NCBI GenBank assembly: GCA_044221315.1
Contig: JBGAPK010000020.1
Location: 9,003 to 73,002 of the forward strand
Direction of reading: 5' to 3'
DNA: 64,000 nucleotides
Source of the DNA: JAFEBO01 sp044221315
GTDB taxonomy: Bacteria > Planctomycetota > Phycisphaerae > Phycisphaerales > UBA1924
The stretch's first letter is position 1. Every line of letters starts with the position of its first letter. Shown in pieces: positions 45,301 through 52,943 of the stretch. Below the pieces are notes generated by a model, which was not told the origin of the DNA, made no database searches, and worked only from the letters and a program-made list of their open reading frames with translations. The translations under genes were made by a program, and so were the position numbers.

Positions 45301-46028
45301 GCTCGCACGTCGGCCTCGGTCTTGCCCGGGACGAGCGTGATGTCCAGCATCCCAGCGCCGGGCGCATCGACGAGCGCCGCCTGCAGGGCGACGCCGGACT
45401 CTGTCAGCCGCTGGGCCAGCGTGCGGCCGCTCCGGATGACATGTGAGCGGGCCACGGTGCTCGGGTACACCAGCACGCCGGTCCAACGATCGGACGGATC
45501 AGTCTCGGGCGTCTGTCGCCGGTGCGACTCGATCGCTTCGCGGATGCTCTTGGCACGCAGGCGGATCTCCATGTCCGTGACCGGCGGCGAACTGATGGTG
45601 AGCATCACCGCCACCGAGTCGCCGAAGTCCTTGTTCAGGAGCGACTGTGTCGGGCGTCCCGCCGCTTGGGGCAGGTCCTTCAGTTCGCTCAGCTTGCCGC
45701 GGATGTCCTGCCAGACCAATTCGGCGTGGCGTTCGGTCTCGAACAGTTCGACGTAGACGATCGAAATGCCCGGCCGGCTGATCGACTTGACGTGTTCGAC
45801 GGCCGGGTTCTCCGCCACCTTTCGCTCGATCTTCCGGGTGACTTCCTGCTCGACCTTTTCGGCCTCCGCTCCCGGGTACGGCGTGATGATGACGCCCGTG
45901 ACCACCGGGATGATCGGGTCCTGCCGCTGCGGCATCGCCGTGTAGGCGTAGATACCCCAGGCGAGGACAGCGAACATCGCCGTCCAAGCGATGGGCCTCT
46001 TGTTCACGAAGAACTGTGAAATGTTCAT
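42351..46028 (-). CDS. RND efflux pump inner-membrane permease
   Basis: The 1225-residue permease is the inner-membrane proton antiporter of a tripartite pump (HAE1-like/AcrB-type). It shows the N-terminal anchor (MNISQFFVNKRPIAW), first porter-domain region (GVIITPYPGAEAEKVEQEV), the mid-membrane ALIIALGLLVDAPVVASDAINRELA segment (about residues 560-585) that holds the proton-relay aspartate region, and about twelve spans. It is longer than the usual ~1040, with extra loop residues (for example near 420-445). GGAGG lies four bases before the ATG, which overlaps the stop of the adaptor gene (ATGA at 46025-46028). It works with the adaptor and NodT-type channel encoded upstream. Confidence 0.92.
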   Translation of the reverse strand: MNISQFFVNKRPIAWTAMFAVLAWGIYAYTAMPQRQDPIIPVVTGVIITPYPGAEAEKVEQEVTRKIERKVAENPAVEHVKSISRPGISIVYVELFETERHAELVWQDIRGKLSELKDLPQAAGRPTQSLLNKDFGDSVAVMLTISSPPVTDMEIRLRAKSIREAIESHRRQTPETDPSDRWTGVLVYPSTVARSHVIRSGRTLAQRLTESGVALQAALVDAPGAGMLDITLVPGKTEADVRATTARWEREAGGPDQFQPDIWRPFWIRDLENLEEALRASAQDKYTYRELRSFADQIRDRLKQSPFIAQIDMVGVQDERVWLSYSGQRLNQFGVAPQTIVDRVHDRNINMPGGTVELPDQRVVVRPTGAYTSASEIGGTVLTVSPGGYPLYLRDLVEVTRGYVDPPDVLNFRTFKVPRGTGSGEGSGSASASEPEYAPRGATELQTDRAITISVRQVKGTHIADYDRDITAALEDLKLRLPPDLRVERTSNEPEEVRHKIKSFNKNLIEAVVIVVLVALVFMEWRSALLIAISIPITVAMTLGLSQLVGIDLQQVSIAALIIALGLLVDAPVVASDAINRELAHGEPRARAAWLGPQRLARAVFYATLTNVVAFLPLLLVKGKTGDFIYSLPIVVSFSLLASMIVAWTFAPLLGFYMLKGQKGFEGSHDAPAKGFPRLYKALVEWCIAHRFRSTAVALTILAAGVLLCGSIGTSFFPKDLHNVFTVNLDLPEGSPIRETRDIAMQTIRDIDALEGDHIASYTTFVGAGGPRFWLSIEPEQRADNYAQILVHTTSTEETATIAARLKEQLPLRIARARVRCQQLETGPPIGVPVQLRIYGPDTSTLRRVASEVKARLRSIPGTIDIHDDWGDPVFQMSLNIDADRTAMSGLTHQDVATAVDAGLSGYSVGQIRERDKLIDIMLRLRPQERTRLDDLFSLTAVNTTSGVRMPLQQLAKFVPQIVTPKIRRRDHERCITVRCDTVSGVLPSQVVDQLQHVLPSAPGPGASSADVVAFPPGYRWEFGGEKFEQEKGFKSLTLALVVSFLAIYLALVLQFNSATQPLLVYAAVPFGIVGGLIGLLIFRSSFGFMAFLGVASLAGLIISHVIVLFDFIDEMRHKGEPLRRAVVDAGLARLRPVLVTVLATVGGLIPLALEGGPLWEPMCYVQIAGMLVATLVTLVLVPVLYVVFVEDLHLVRWEQEAEDPAHSSESGQMAGAIAKPVLAD

Positions 46029-47344
46029 TTGGCCTCCGGGTCGTGGGGCAGGGCCGTCGCCGAGTCGGTGCTCTCGGGGATCACGCGAACCAACGTTCCG
46101 TCGGTCAGGCGCTCGCTGGTCGATATGGCGATCCTGGCGCCGGGCCGCACGTCGCTCCCCTGAGGAAGGACCTCGACCTGGTTGTTGTACACGCCGCCGA
46201 GGGAGACCTTCCGCGTTCTGACAACGTCGCGCTCGCTTTCGGACACGACCTCGTACACGACGAGATCATCGGGGGACGTGCCCTGGTGGATGGCGGTCAT
46301 GGGCAACAGCATTACTGTTTGATCAAGCCTGGCGCCGACGACCACGGAGACGATCATGCCCGGGCGCAGAAGGCGCTGGCCCGACTCCAGCTCCGGGTTG
46401 GCAAGCGTCAGTTGCGTCAGAAACGTCCGGGTTGTGGGGTCGGCTTCGGGCGCGATCTTGGTGACCGTTCCCTTGAGATCGCGACCCTCGAACGCGTCGG
46501 CTGTGATCACCAACTCCTGACCGAGGAAGACTCGCTCGGCGGGTGAGGGGTCAATCGCGGGGGCCCCGATCATCGTGTCCGGCACGCCAAAGTTCACGTG
46601 CAGGGTGGAGATGTCGATCAGGCGGAAGGCGACCTCTTGCGAGGCCTTGCGCTCGCCGGGTTCGATGTTCTTTTCGGCGACGGTTGCGTTCTCGAACGGG
46701 ACGATGAGTCTTCGGTTCTCGTAATTGTCGTTGGCCTGATCGAGCTGCACGCGGGCGTCGGCGAGAGCGTGCTCGGCGGATTCGAGCTCGCCGGCGGCGG
46801 CCACGCGCCTGGCTTCGGCTTCGTCGCGTGCGACCTTGGAGACCGAGCCGGCGGCTTGTTCGAAGCGCTGGAAGTTTCGCATCGCGATCGTCAGTGTTTC
46901 CCCGGCCGTCTGGACCCGCGCTTCGAGCTGTGCGACGCGTGCCTCCGCCCCGGCCTTGGCGCGGCGCAGGTCGCCTTCGTCCAGTTCGGCAATGACCGTT
47001 CCTTTCGCGAGCGTGTCCCCGACCTGGACGTCCCGATCCATGCCCGGGGGTCGGTAGAGGCTCTGCACCGTCCCGGAGAGCTTGAACGCCAGCGAAGTGG
47101 TCTGGAGCGGTTCGATCGAGCCGCTGAATCTTCGTGAGGCGGCGATCTTCTCGGGGGTCAGCACCTTAACCACGACCGGGACGGGCGGGGGCGCCGTGCG
47201 GTGCTTCTCGCAACCGGGGAGGGTCCCGGCCACCGCGCAGAGAAGGGCGATCAGAAGCGATGCCCGGGCGTGGAATCCGTTTCCGAGCAGACGCAGGGTC
47301 CACGCGCTGGGGCGGTCACCCGAATTGAGCGTGACAAGGGTCAT
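46025..47344 (-). CDS. RND efflux periplasmic adaptor (membrane fusion) lipoprotein
   Basis: The 439-residue MFP links the RND pump and the outer-membrane channel. It has a signal peptide with lipobox-like LPGC (about residue 44), then RRFSGSIEPLQTTSLAFKLSGTV (about 70-92), a barrel-sandwich/lipoyl part, a coiled-coil hairpin (about 120-230, RRAKAGAEARVAQLEARVQTAGETL) and beta-barrel regions (VTKIAPEADPTTRTFLTQ). ATG 47344 (AAGGAG six bases upstream) overlaps the NodT stop (ATGA at 47341-47344). Second gene of the efflux operon. Confidence 0.92.
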   Translation of the reverse strand: MTLVTLNSGDRPSAWTLRLLGNGFHARASLLIALLCAVAGTLPGCEKHRTAPPPVPVVVKVLTPEKIAASRRFSGSIEPLQTTSLAFKLSGTVQSLYRPPGMDRDVQVGDTLAKGTVIAELDEGDLRRAKAGAEARVAQLEARVQTAGETLTIAMRNFQRFEQAAGSVSKVARDEAEARRVAAAGELESAEHALADARVQLDQANDNYENRRLIVPFENATVAEKNIEPGERKASQEVAFRLIDISTLHVNFGVPDTMIGAPAIDPSPAERVFLGQELVITADAFEGRDLKGTVTKIAPEADPTTRTFLTQLTLANPELESGQRLLRPGMIVSVVVGARLDQTVMLLPMTAIHQGTSPDDLVVYEVVSESERDVVRTRKVSLGGVYNNQVEVLPQGSDVRPGARIAISTSERLTDGTLVRVIPESTDSATALPHDPEAK

Positions 47345-48879
47345 GAATTCTCCTTTGCAACGACCAGCGCCTGAGGCGCGGGCTGAGCCGCCGGCGACTC
47401 CCAGAACTCCCATCCGCCGCCGAGGGACTTATAGAGCCGTACCGCGTGCACCGCGAGCGCGACCCGGCCCTCGGCCAGAAGCATGTCGGCCCGATCGGAC
47501 TGGCGCTGCGCATCCAGGACCGTGAGTTGATCGAGCAAGCCGTTACGGTAATCGTCCTGGGCGATCTTCAGGGCGTCGCGTGCGCTGGCGGAAAGGCGTT
47601 CGAGATCGGCGACGCGGGCCCGCCCCCGATCAACGGCGACCAGCGCACTCTCGACCTCGCGGAAGGCCGTCAGGACGGTTTCCTCGTACAGCGCCTTGGC
47701 CGCATCGACCTCGGCCTCCGACATCCTGATGGTCGCTTGGCGCCGTCCCGCGTCGAAGATCGTCCAGTTGATGGAGGGGCCGGCCAGGTAGTAGGTGCTC
47801 GGGTTGGTGGATGTATTGCCGTTGAAGAGCTGGTCGGTCTGGCGGCTCGCGAACCCGGCGGAAGCGCCGAGCACCATCTGCGGGAAGAGCTGCGCCGTTG
47901 CCACGCCCACCATCGCCGTTGCGCTTGCAATATGGCGCTCGGCCGCCTGGATGTCCGGCCTGCGTCGGAGCAGATCGGAGGGAACGCCTACCGCGATGCG
48001 CTCCGGCACCGCTGGAATGCTGGATGGAGAGGTGAGCTCATCGCTGAGAGCCGTCGGCTCGAGAGCCAAGAGCGTCGAGAGCACGTGGACATACTCCCGG
48101 ATCGCGTGCTCGATGGGGGGGATCTCGGCCTCGGTCCCCTCCACCTCTGTTCTTGCCCGCACGACTTCCAGGTTGGGCGCCAGACCCTTGGCATACCGTT
48201 CCTCCGTCACACGGAGGGTCTGGCGCTGGTCGTGGCGCGAGGCTTTGGCGACCTCCAGCTCACGCTGAGCGCCGCGGAGTTCCACATACGCGCGGGCTGT
48301 TTCGGCCGCGACCAGGACCACCACCGCTCGCCGCCTTGATTCCGCGCTCTGCTCCTCCGCCGCGGCGGACTCAACCAGCCGTCGCGTTCCTCCAAACAGG
48401 TCGACGGTCCACTCGGCGTCGAATCCGACCTGAAAGAGGTTGCCGGTAAGGTCCGCGCCCGGAATTCCGATCACCGCCTCGCTGGCGCGGAAAGTGAGCG
48501 CCGATGCGCCCACCGCCACACGCGGGTAAAGCAGTGATCGCGCCACCTCCCGCACCGAGCGGGCCTGCAGGACTCTGGCCTCGGCCACTTTGACGTTGTT
48601 GTTCGCGGGCACGGCCCGCTCGATGAGCGAGACCAGTTCTGCGTCGTCGAAGCGAAGCCACCACGCGATTTCGCCCTCGCTCGCGCGGTCGGGCGCCGCG
48701 GCGGATGTACCGGCAAGTTCGCCGAATGCGGCCGGCATGGTCGGGGAGGGCGGCGTGTAGTTCGGGCCGACCATGCACCCGCCCAGCGACGAGCATGCCG
48801 CGGCGAGCAGGAGCGGCCGGACGCGACGCCCGGCGTCGGGCGTTGCCGGGCTCAGATTGGCGTGGCGGATCGTGATCAT
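47341..48879 (-). CDS. NodT/TolC-family outer-membrane efflux lipoprotein
   Basis: The 512-residue protein has an N-terminal lipoprotein signal with SLGGC (about residue 34), then MVGPNYTPPSPTMP. Long helical repeats follow with the OEP signature segments (VAEARVLQARSVREVARSLLYPRVAVGAS, about 98-126, and RRRPDIQAAERHIASATAMVGVATAQLFPQMVLGASAGF, about 308-346). This is the NodT/OprM family that forms a trimeric channel for the pump. ATG 48879 is preferred over TTG 48885. No ribosome binding site is seen, and the inferred promoter places transcription at or near the ATG, so the mRNA may be leaderless. First gene of the efflux operon. Confidence 0.9.
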   Translation of the reverse strand: MITIRHANLSPATPDAGRRVRPLLLAAACSSLGGCMVGPNYTPPSPTMPAAFGELAGTSAAAPDRASEGEIAWWLRFDDAELVSLIERAVPANNNVKVAEARVLQARSVREVARSLLYPRVAVGASALTFRASEAVIGIPGADLTGNLFQVGFDAEWTVDLFGGTRRLVESAAAEEQSAESRRRAVVVLVAAETARAYVELRGAQRELEVAKASRHDQRQTLRVTEERYAKGLAPNLEVVRARTEVEGTEAEIPPIEHAIREYVHVLSTLLALEPTALSDELTSPSSIPAVPERIAVGVPSDLLRRRPDIQAAERHIASATAMVGVATAQLFPQMVLGASAGFASRQTDQLFNGNTSTNPSTYYLAGPSINWTIFDAGRRQATIRMSEAEVDAAKALYEETVLTAFREVESALVAVDRGRARVADLERLSASARDALKIAQDDYRNGLLDQLTVLDAQRQSDRADMLLAEGRVALAVHAVRLYKSLGGGWEFWESPAAQPAPQALVVAKENS

Positions 48880-48882
48880 GAT

Positions 48883-48912
48883 CAAACGATACGTCGTAAA
48901 TATACGACGTCA
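48883..48912 (-). promoter_or_regulatory. probable nodT promoter with TetR-type operator in the spacer
   Basis: On the minus strand TTGACG (48907-48912), a 16-base spacer and TATCGT (about 48885-48890) form a sigma70-like promoter. The spacer and flanks contain the perfect inverted repeat ACGTCGTA (48891-48898) - AATA - TACGACGT (48903-48910). Such an operator, sitting between -35 and -10 of the efflux operon and next to the divergent tetR, fits repression by that TetR. The -10 lies only 5-6 bases from the nodT ATG at 48879. Confidence 0.65.
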
Positions 48913-48943
48913 AGAAAAATATTACCATTGTACATAAAAAATA

Positions 48944-48971
48944 TTGACGGCGTACATTTACAGGCTAAACT
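48944..48971 (+). promoter_or_regulatory. probable tetR promoter
   Basis: TTGACG at 48944-48949 and TAAACT at 48966-48971 are separated by 16 bases. Transcription would begin about 55 bases before the tetR ATG at 49037. The nearby GTACAT and TACATTTACA repeats (48930-48961) may extend a second operator half. Confidence 0.5.
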
Positions 48972-49036
48972 GAACTAGAGGAATCGCGGCGCCTCCGGAC
49001 CAGTAAACGCCCTGCCGCACAAAGAGCGACCCACTC

Positions 49037-49723
49037 ATGAACTACCAGAACCCCGTCTCGCAGAGCAGGACTAGGAAGCCGCAGAGCGGACCCGGCCGGC
49101 CCGCGGCGGGCGAATCACTCACCCCTCTAGAGGTGGCCGAAGCGGCCTTTAACTTGATCGTCGCCGAAGGCGAACAGGCACTGACCATGCGTCGCCTCGG
49201 GGAGGTGCTCGGCGTTAAGGCGATGGCCCTATACAACCACTTTCCGGACAAGGAAGCTATTCTCGACGCGGTCGCGAATCTGGCGTTGGCCCGCGTTCCT
49301 CTGCCGCCCGCAAAGGGACCGTGGAAGAGCCGGATCAAGGCGCTCTGCCATGGCATCAGAAGCATGGCGCTGCAGTATCCAAACGTCTTTTGCGTGGCGA
49401 TGTACCGGCGTGTCCCGCCCGAATCTGCGTTGCCTCAAATCGAATGGGCCCTGTCAGCCTTCGCCGAGGCGGGGCTCTCCCCCGCAGCGCAGGCCGTCGC
49501 CTACCACACGATGCGTCTTTACGTGCGAGCCTACTGCCTTTGGGAGATCGAGGAGCTTCGCGCGAATCGCGCCGGCGAACCGGCCGAGTTCGCGCGCCTG
49601 ACAGCCCCATATCCCCGCACGGCCGCGGCAGCGAGTCTCATCTTCGCGCCGAACCCAGACCGACAGTTCGAGGCGGGGCTTGACCTGATTCTGAGCGGAC
49701 TGCAGGCGGGCAGGGAGAAGTAA
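49037..49723 (+). CDS. TetR-family transcriptional regulator
   Basis: The 228-residue regulator has an N-terminal HTH (about residues 28-75, EAAFNLIVAEGEQALTMRRLGEVLGVKAMALYNHFPDKEAIL), the TetR signature. A C-terminal ligand/dimer domain with the TetR_C-like layout (KSRIKALCHGIRSMALQYPNVF, about 98-119) follows. It is divergent from the nodT-mfp-rnd operon; the intergenic palindrome at 48891-48910 is the likely operator. Ligand unknown. A basic, Pro/Gly-rich N-terminal leader of ~25 residues precedes the HTH. It is followed 72 bp later by the CBM48 gene on the same strand, which may be independent. Confidence 0.9.
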   Translation: MNYQNPVSQSRTRKPQSGPGRPAAGESLTPLEVAEAAFNLIVAEGEQALTMRRLGEVLGVKAMALYNHFPDKEAILDAVANLALARVPLPPAKGPWKSRIKALCHGIRSMALQYPNVFCVAMYRRVPPESALPQIEWALSAFAEAGLSPAAQAVAYHTMRLYVRAYCLWEIEELRANRAGEPAEFARLTAPYPRTAAAASLIFAPNPDRQFEAGLDLILSGLQAGREK

Positions 49724-49795
49724 GCCGTGGTTGGCGACGCGATTCTGAAACCGTGTGCCGCTCGCGGCGGCACCGCAAGCGAAAGGAAGCATTCG

Positions 49796-50137
49796 ATGAG
49801 CCGCAAGTCGATCGAAATGGCCGATGGCGTGCAGGTGTCGATCGCCGCGCCCGATGCCGCGCGAGTTCACGTCGCCGGCAACTTCAACAACTGGGACCCT
49901 CGTGCCACCCCGATGCGACGGCGACGAGACGGCCGGTGGGCGGCCGTCCTCGATCTCCTGCCAGGATCCTACGAGTACAAGTTCATCGTGGACGGCCGTT
50001 GGTGCTGCGCGGACGGCCGGGATTCAGCGTTTGACGGTCGGCCCGGTCATGTGCGCAACACGTACGGCACCATGAACATCGCGCTCCGCGTGCCCGGCCT
50101 TTGTGAGGGCGACCTCTTGGGGTTAGCCGACTGCTGA
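49796..50137 (+). CDS. small CBM48 (glycogen-binding) domain protein
   Basis: The 113-residue protein is one isoamylase N-terminal-like CBM48 domain. It has VQVSIAAPDAARVHVAGNFNNWDPRATPMRR (about residues 12-42), then DGRWAAVLDLLPGSYEYKFIVDGRW (about 45-69) with the conserved aromatic residues that bind alpha-glucan. This matches the AMPK-beta/starch-branching accessory fold. GGAAG lies six bases before ATG 49796. It stands 11 bp before the HPr-like gene and with it and the GH13 gene forms one unit. It probably targets partner proteins to glycogen; this is inference. Cytoplasmic. Confidence 0.85.
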   Translation: MSRKSIEMADGVQVSIAAPDAARVHVAGNFNNWDPRATPMRRRRDGRWAAVLDLLPGSYEYKFIVDGRWCCADGRDSAFDGRPGHVRNTYGTMNIALRVPGLCEGDLLGLADC

Positions 50138-50148
50138 GGAGGATTGCC

Positions 50149-50487
50149 GTGGACTTAGTGCAATCAGTTGGCATCGAGCAGGCTCAGTCCGGCGCGTCAA
50201 GACAGGTGGCGCCGATGCGCGCGAGCGTGCGTGTACTCATCGTGGGGGTTCTGGGGCTCCACGCACGAGTCGCGCTGGGCTTTACGGAGGTGGCCAGCGC
50301 CTTCGACGCATCGGTCCAAGTTCGGCACGACGGCCGCATCGCGGACGGCAAGAGCATCATCCAACTCCTGATGTTGGGCGCAGGCAAGGGAGCCGAACTC
50401 GAGATTACCGCCGAGGGTGCCGATGCAAAGCGCGCTGCCGACGCCCTTCGACTCGTCATTGAGCGTCCGCTCGGGGAGGAGCCATGA
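50149..50487 (+). CDS. HPr-like phosphocarrier protein
   Basis: The 112-residue product contains an HPr domain from about residue 28, with the phospho-His in GLHARVALGF (His38) and the regulatory serine in ADGKSIIQLLML (Ser69). The spacing of 31 equals that of His15 and Ser46 in classic HPr. Residues 1-25 are an N-terminal extension. HPr carries phosphate from enzyme I to sugar permeases or regulates through Ser-P; neither enzyme I nor HPr kinase is in the window. GTG 50149 has AGGAGG seven bases upstream. Its stop overlaps the GH13 start (ATGA at 50484-50487). Confidence 0.9.
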   Translation: MDLVQSVGIEQAQSGASRQVAPMRASVRVLIVGVLGLHARVALGFTEVASAFDASVQVRHDGRIADGKSIIQLLMLGAGKGAELEITAEGADAKRAADALRLVIERPLGEEP

Positions 50488-52280
50488 ATCCTGCCGAACG
50501 GGAAAGACGCGTGCGCGACCCGACAGAGACCGCCCCCCCGACGCCGTGCGGGGTCATACGCGCCCCCGGAGTGCGCGCAACCGCGCCATCGCCCCGCCCT
50601 GCGATCCCCGATCTCCCGGAGCGGCCCCGCGGTGCAGGTCCGGGTGTGGCGGTAAAACGGTCCTATCACGTTGGCCGGCAGCACTTCTCGCGGGCGTATG
50701 CAGGACGCACATTCGAAGTATTGCTGACGATGGACGGACCCACTCGCGACGGCGTTCGGGTATCTCTCGATACAACGCTGAACGCACCCGCCCCGGGAGA
50801 GTGGGTCTCGGTGCCCTTCGAACAGGTCGGTGATCACGCCTTCCGTTGCCGGATCATCCCCTCGGCGCCGGGGTTCTTCGCGTTCCGGGCCCGGGCCTCA
50901 ATCGACGGCGGAGCGACGTGGATCCATGACCCCGTGCCGATGGCGTGGGTCATGGTCGATCCCCCGCAGATCGACGGCCTGCGAATGTACACCCTGCTCC
51001 CAACCGCATCCGGGACTATCGCAGACTGGACGTCCGACTTGGAGCGCATCAAGGGTCTGGGCTTTAACGCGGTCCATCTTCTGCCGGTGACTCGATTGGA
51101 TGCATCGCAGAGCCCCTACGCGGCCCGCGATCTATTCGATGTTGATCACGCCTACCTGATGGGCTCGTCCGATTCCGATGGTCTGGAGCAACTCGAGGCC
51201 TTCGTTGAGCGGGCGAAGGAACTCGGGCTGGCCCTGTGCTTCGACCTCGTGATGAACCACGTGGGGGTCCAGAGCACCATGGCCCGTCGCGCTCCGGCTT
51301 GGATCGTCCCCGACCAGAACAGCCCGGACGGGAACCGGCGAGCACGATATTGGTTCGAGGGACAGTGGCGAACGTGGGACGACCTTGTCCTGATCAACTT
51401 CGAACACTCCAACGATCAGATCCGGGCCGAGATATGGGAGTACATGACGCGGTACGCGCTGTTCTGGGGTGGCTACGCCGCGTCCACGGGCGGCCTGGTC
51501 CGCTTCGACAATCTGCACAGCAGCAACCAGGAGTTCGTGCGCTCCGTCGCCCAGTCGCTCGCGCACGCGCACCCGAATCTCGGAATACTCGCGGAGTACT
51601 TCACCGACGATGTCTCGCTGCTCAACACCGTCCCCGAGTGGGGACTCTCTCTGGTCCTCGCGTTGCCTTGGGGCAAGAAATTCGTGCCCGAATTGCGCGC
51701 GTACCTGCGGTACATCCATCGCTTGTCCGAGCACATCCGCTACTTCATGCCCATCACGTCGCACGACGCCGGCTCGCCGGCGCAGGAGTTCGGCCATCCT
51801 GAATCCACGGTGCCGAGGTACGTTGTCAGTGCCCTGCTCGGAACAGGCAGCACCGGGATGCCGCAGGGTGTGGAATGGGGAGCGCCGGAGCGGATCGACT
51901 TCATCGGACTCAAGGAGCGTCGCGCTCCCGTTGGCGAGGCCAGATTCGCCGGCCTCATCCGGACGGTCAATCAACTCCTCGCGAGCAACGCGGCGTTTCG
52001 TTGCGGCGACAACTGCGAGTTTGTGGATAACGACCACGCCGCGATCATCGCGGCATTCCGGCGCCACCCCGACCGACCCGGCGGATTCCTCGTCGCGTGC
52101 AACTTTGACATCCACGCGCGTCAGTGCGTGACGTGTGACTTGTCTCAACTGTGCGGCGGACCGGTCCCCCTGGAGGGCCGTGAGATTCTCGGCGGACAGC
52201 GCGGCAGGTTTGATCGCGCGGTAGTTCCCCTTGAACTGCCACCTTGCGGGGCGGTCGTTTGGGAACTGGGTCGTGATTGA
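50484..52280 (+). CDS. GH13 alpha-amylase-family glycoside hydrolase/transferase
   Basis: The 598-residue enzyme has an N-terminal beta-domain (about residues 60-160) and a catalytic barrel. The four GH13 regions are complete: DLVMNHVG (Asp254, Asn258, His259), VRFDNLH with nucleophile Asp342, AEYF with acid/base Glu371, and SHD with Asp428. The RFDNLHSSNQ segment and AEYFTDD resemble GlgE-like maltosyltransferases and debranching-type members more than plain amylases. It acts on alpha-1,4 glucan. It is translationally coupled to the HPr-like gene and follows a CBM48 protein, so the three probably work on glycogen. No signal peptide; the N-terminal ~55 residues are disordered and Pro/Arg-rich. 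Confidence 0.88.
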   Translation: MNPAERERRVRDPTETAPPTPCGVIRAPGVRATAPSPRPAIPDLPERPRGAGPGVAVKRSYHVGRQHFSRAYAGRTFEVLLTMDGPTRDGVRVSLDTTLNAPAPGEWVSVPFEQVGDHAFRCRIIPSAPGFFAFRARASIDGGATWIHDPVPMAWVMVDPPQIDGLRMYTLLPTASGTIADWTSDLERIKGLGFNAVHLLPVTRLDASQSPYAARDLFDVDHAYLMGSSDSDGLEQLEAFVERAKELGLALCFDLVMNHVGVQSTMARRAPAWIVPDQNSPDGNRRARYWFEGQWRTWDDLVLINFEHSNDQIRAEIWEYMTRYALFWGGYAASTGGLVRFDNLHSSNQEFVRSVAQSLAHAHPNLGILAEYFTDDVSLLNTVPEWGLSLVLALPWGKKFVPELRAYLRYIHRLSEHIRYFMPITSHDAGSPAQEFGHPESTVPRYVVSALLGTGSTGMPQGVEWGAPERIDFIGLKERRAPVGEARFAGLIRTVNQLLASNAAFRCGDNCEFVDNDHAAIIAAFRRHPDRPGGFLVACNFDIHARQCVTCDLSQLCGGPVPLEGREILGGQRGRFDRAVVPLELPPCGAVVWELGRD

Positions 52281-52438
52281 GAAGAAGACTCACACGCACG
52301 CCCAGCCGAGCCGCGCTTACTTCACGGTGGAAGACATGCTGGATTCGCGCATCCTGCGTCAAGAACCGCGTACTTCCTCGCGACTCCCGCGAGACCACCC
52401 CGTCCGACCCAATACCCCCCGCACCGCGAAACAAACAC

Positions 52439-52460
52439 GGCCCCGGATTTCTCCGGGGCC
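52439..52460 (+). terminator. 8-bp GC-rich hairpin downstream of GH13
   Basis: GGCCCCGG (52439-52446) and CCGGGGCC (52453-52460) are perfect arms around the loop ATTTCT. It is 159 bases after the GH13 stop. No T-run follows, so it is only terminator-like; it may belong to the adjoining repeat element, which is preceded by hairpins at its other copy too. Confidence 0.45.
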
Positions 52461-52469
52461 GGGAAGCTC

Positions 52470-52610
52470 CCCGATCCGGACGGTTTCAAACCGCGCTCTC
52501 TCCGCGCGCGAGCGCCCTTCGCTGTTAACCAGAGGGTCGTCGAGAGCGCCCAGCCGCTGTTTTTAGAGCGCCAGAGCGTCATTTGGAAACAAGTTGTAAA
52601 ACAAAGAGCG
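52470..52610 (+). repeat. dispersed ~140-bp repeat, copy B
   Basis: Copy B of the element at 22990-23127. The 18-base core CCCGATCCGGACGGTTTC at 52470-52487 is identical. It is followed by AAACCG, so CGGTTT and AAACCG form a hairpin, then CTCTCTCCG, GCTGTTAACC and, at the end, AAACAAAGAGCG (52599-52610). Same strand as copy A, 141 versus 138 bp. Confidence 0.65.
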
Positions 52611-52657
52611 CACGCCTCGAGCCGCTGTAAGGGGGCTCCGCACCTGTCCGCGGTCCG

Positions 52658-52887
52658 AAGATGGAGTGCCTGGACCGGTTCATCCTGCTGGGGAACCGCC
52701 ATCGACCCCCTCGTCCGTGAGTTCGCCGAGTACTACAACGGGGAGCGGCCGCACTCGTCGCTGGGGTTCCGCACGCCGACGGGCCCGCTGTTGGGCTTGC
52801 ACAATTCCTCTCGACAATCCGACAGCGTTCGGTGCCGAGAAAGATTCGGTGGCGTGCTCAAGCACTATGTCCGGCTGGCCGCTTGAG
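52658..52887 (+). pseudogene. 3' remnant of an integrase-core (IS3/IS481-like) transposase
   Basis: Frame one reads KMECLDRFILLGNRH (52658-52702). A frameshift then leads to the typical C-terminal DPLVREFAEYYNGERPHSSLGFRTP (to about 52780) and RFGGVLKHYVRLAA before the TGA at 52887. These are the closing segments of rve-type transposases (H-x-x-R-P-H). No catalytic DDE residues, start codon or terminal inverted repeats are present, so it is a decayed insertion sequence. It marks the left edge of the accessory region. Confidence 0.75.
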
Positions 52888-52943
52888 TATTTGACCGGGA
52901 CGGGACTATCCGTGCCCCCGCCTGCACCAGGCAGCGATTGCAA

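Larger units (their letters stand above)
52281..52657 (+). other. 377-bp gene-poor region
   Basis: Between GH13 and the transposase remnant. It contains a GC-rich hairpin (52439-52460) and the second copy of the dispersed repeat (52470-52610). No convincing gene; open frames on either strand lack start signals. Confidence 0.55.

Noticed and set aside
52470..52510. tRNA-Ser-like anticodon arm (CGGTTTGAAACCG on the minus strand)
   Set aside because: No acceptor stem, D-arm or T-arm around it; it is part of the dispersed repeat.
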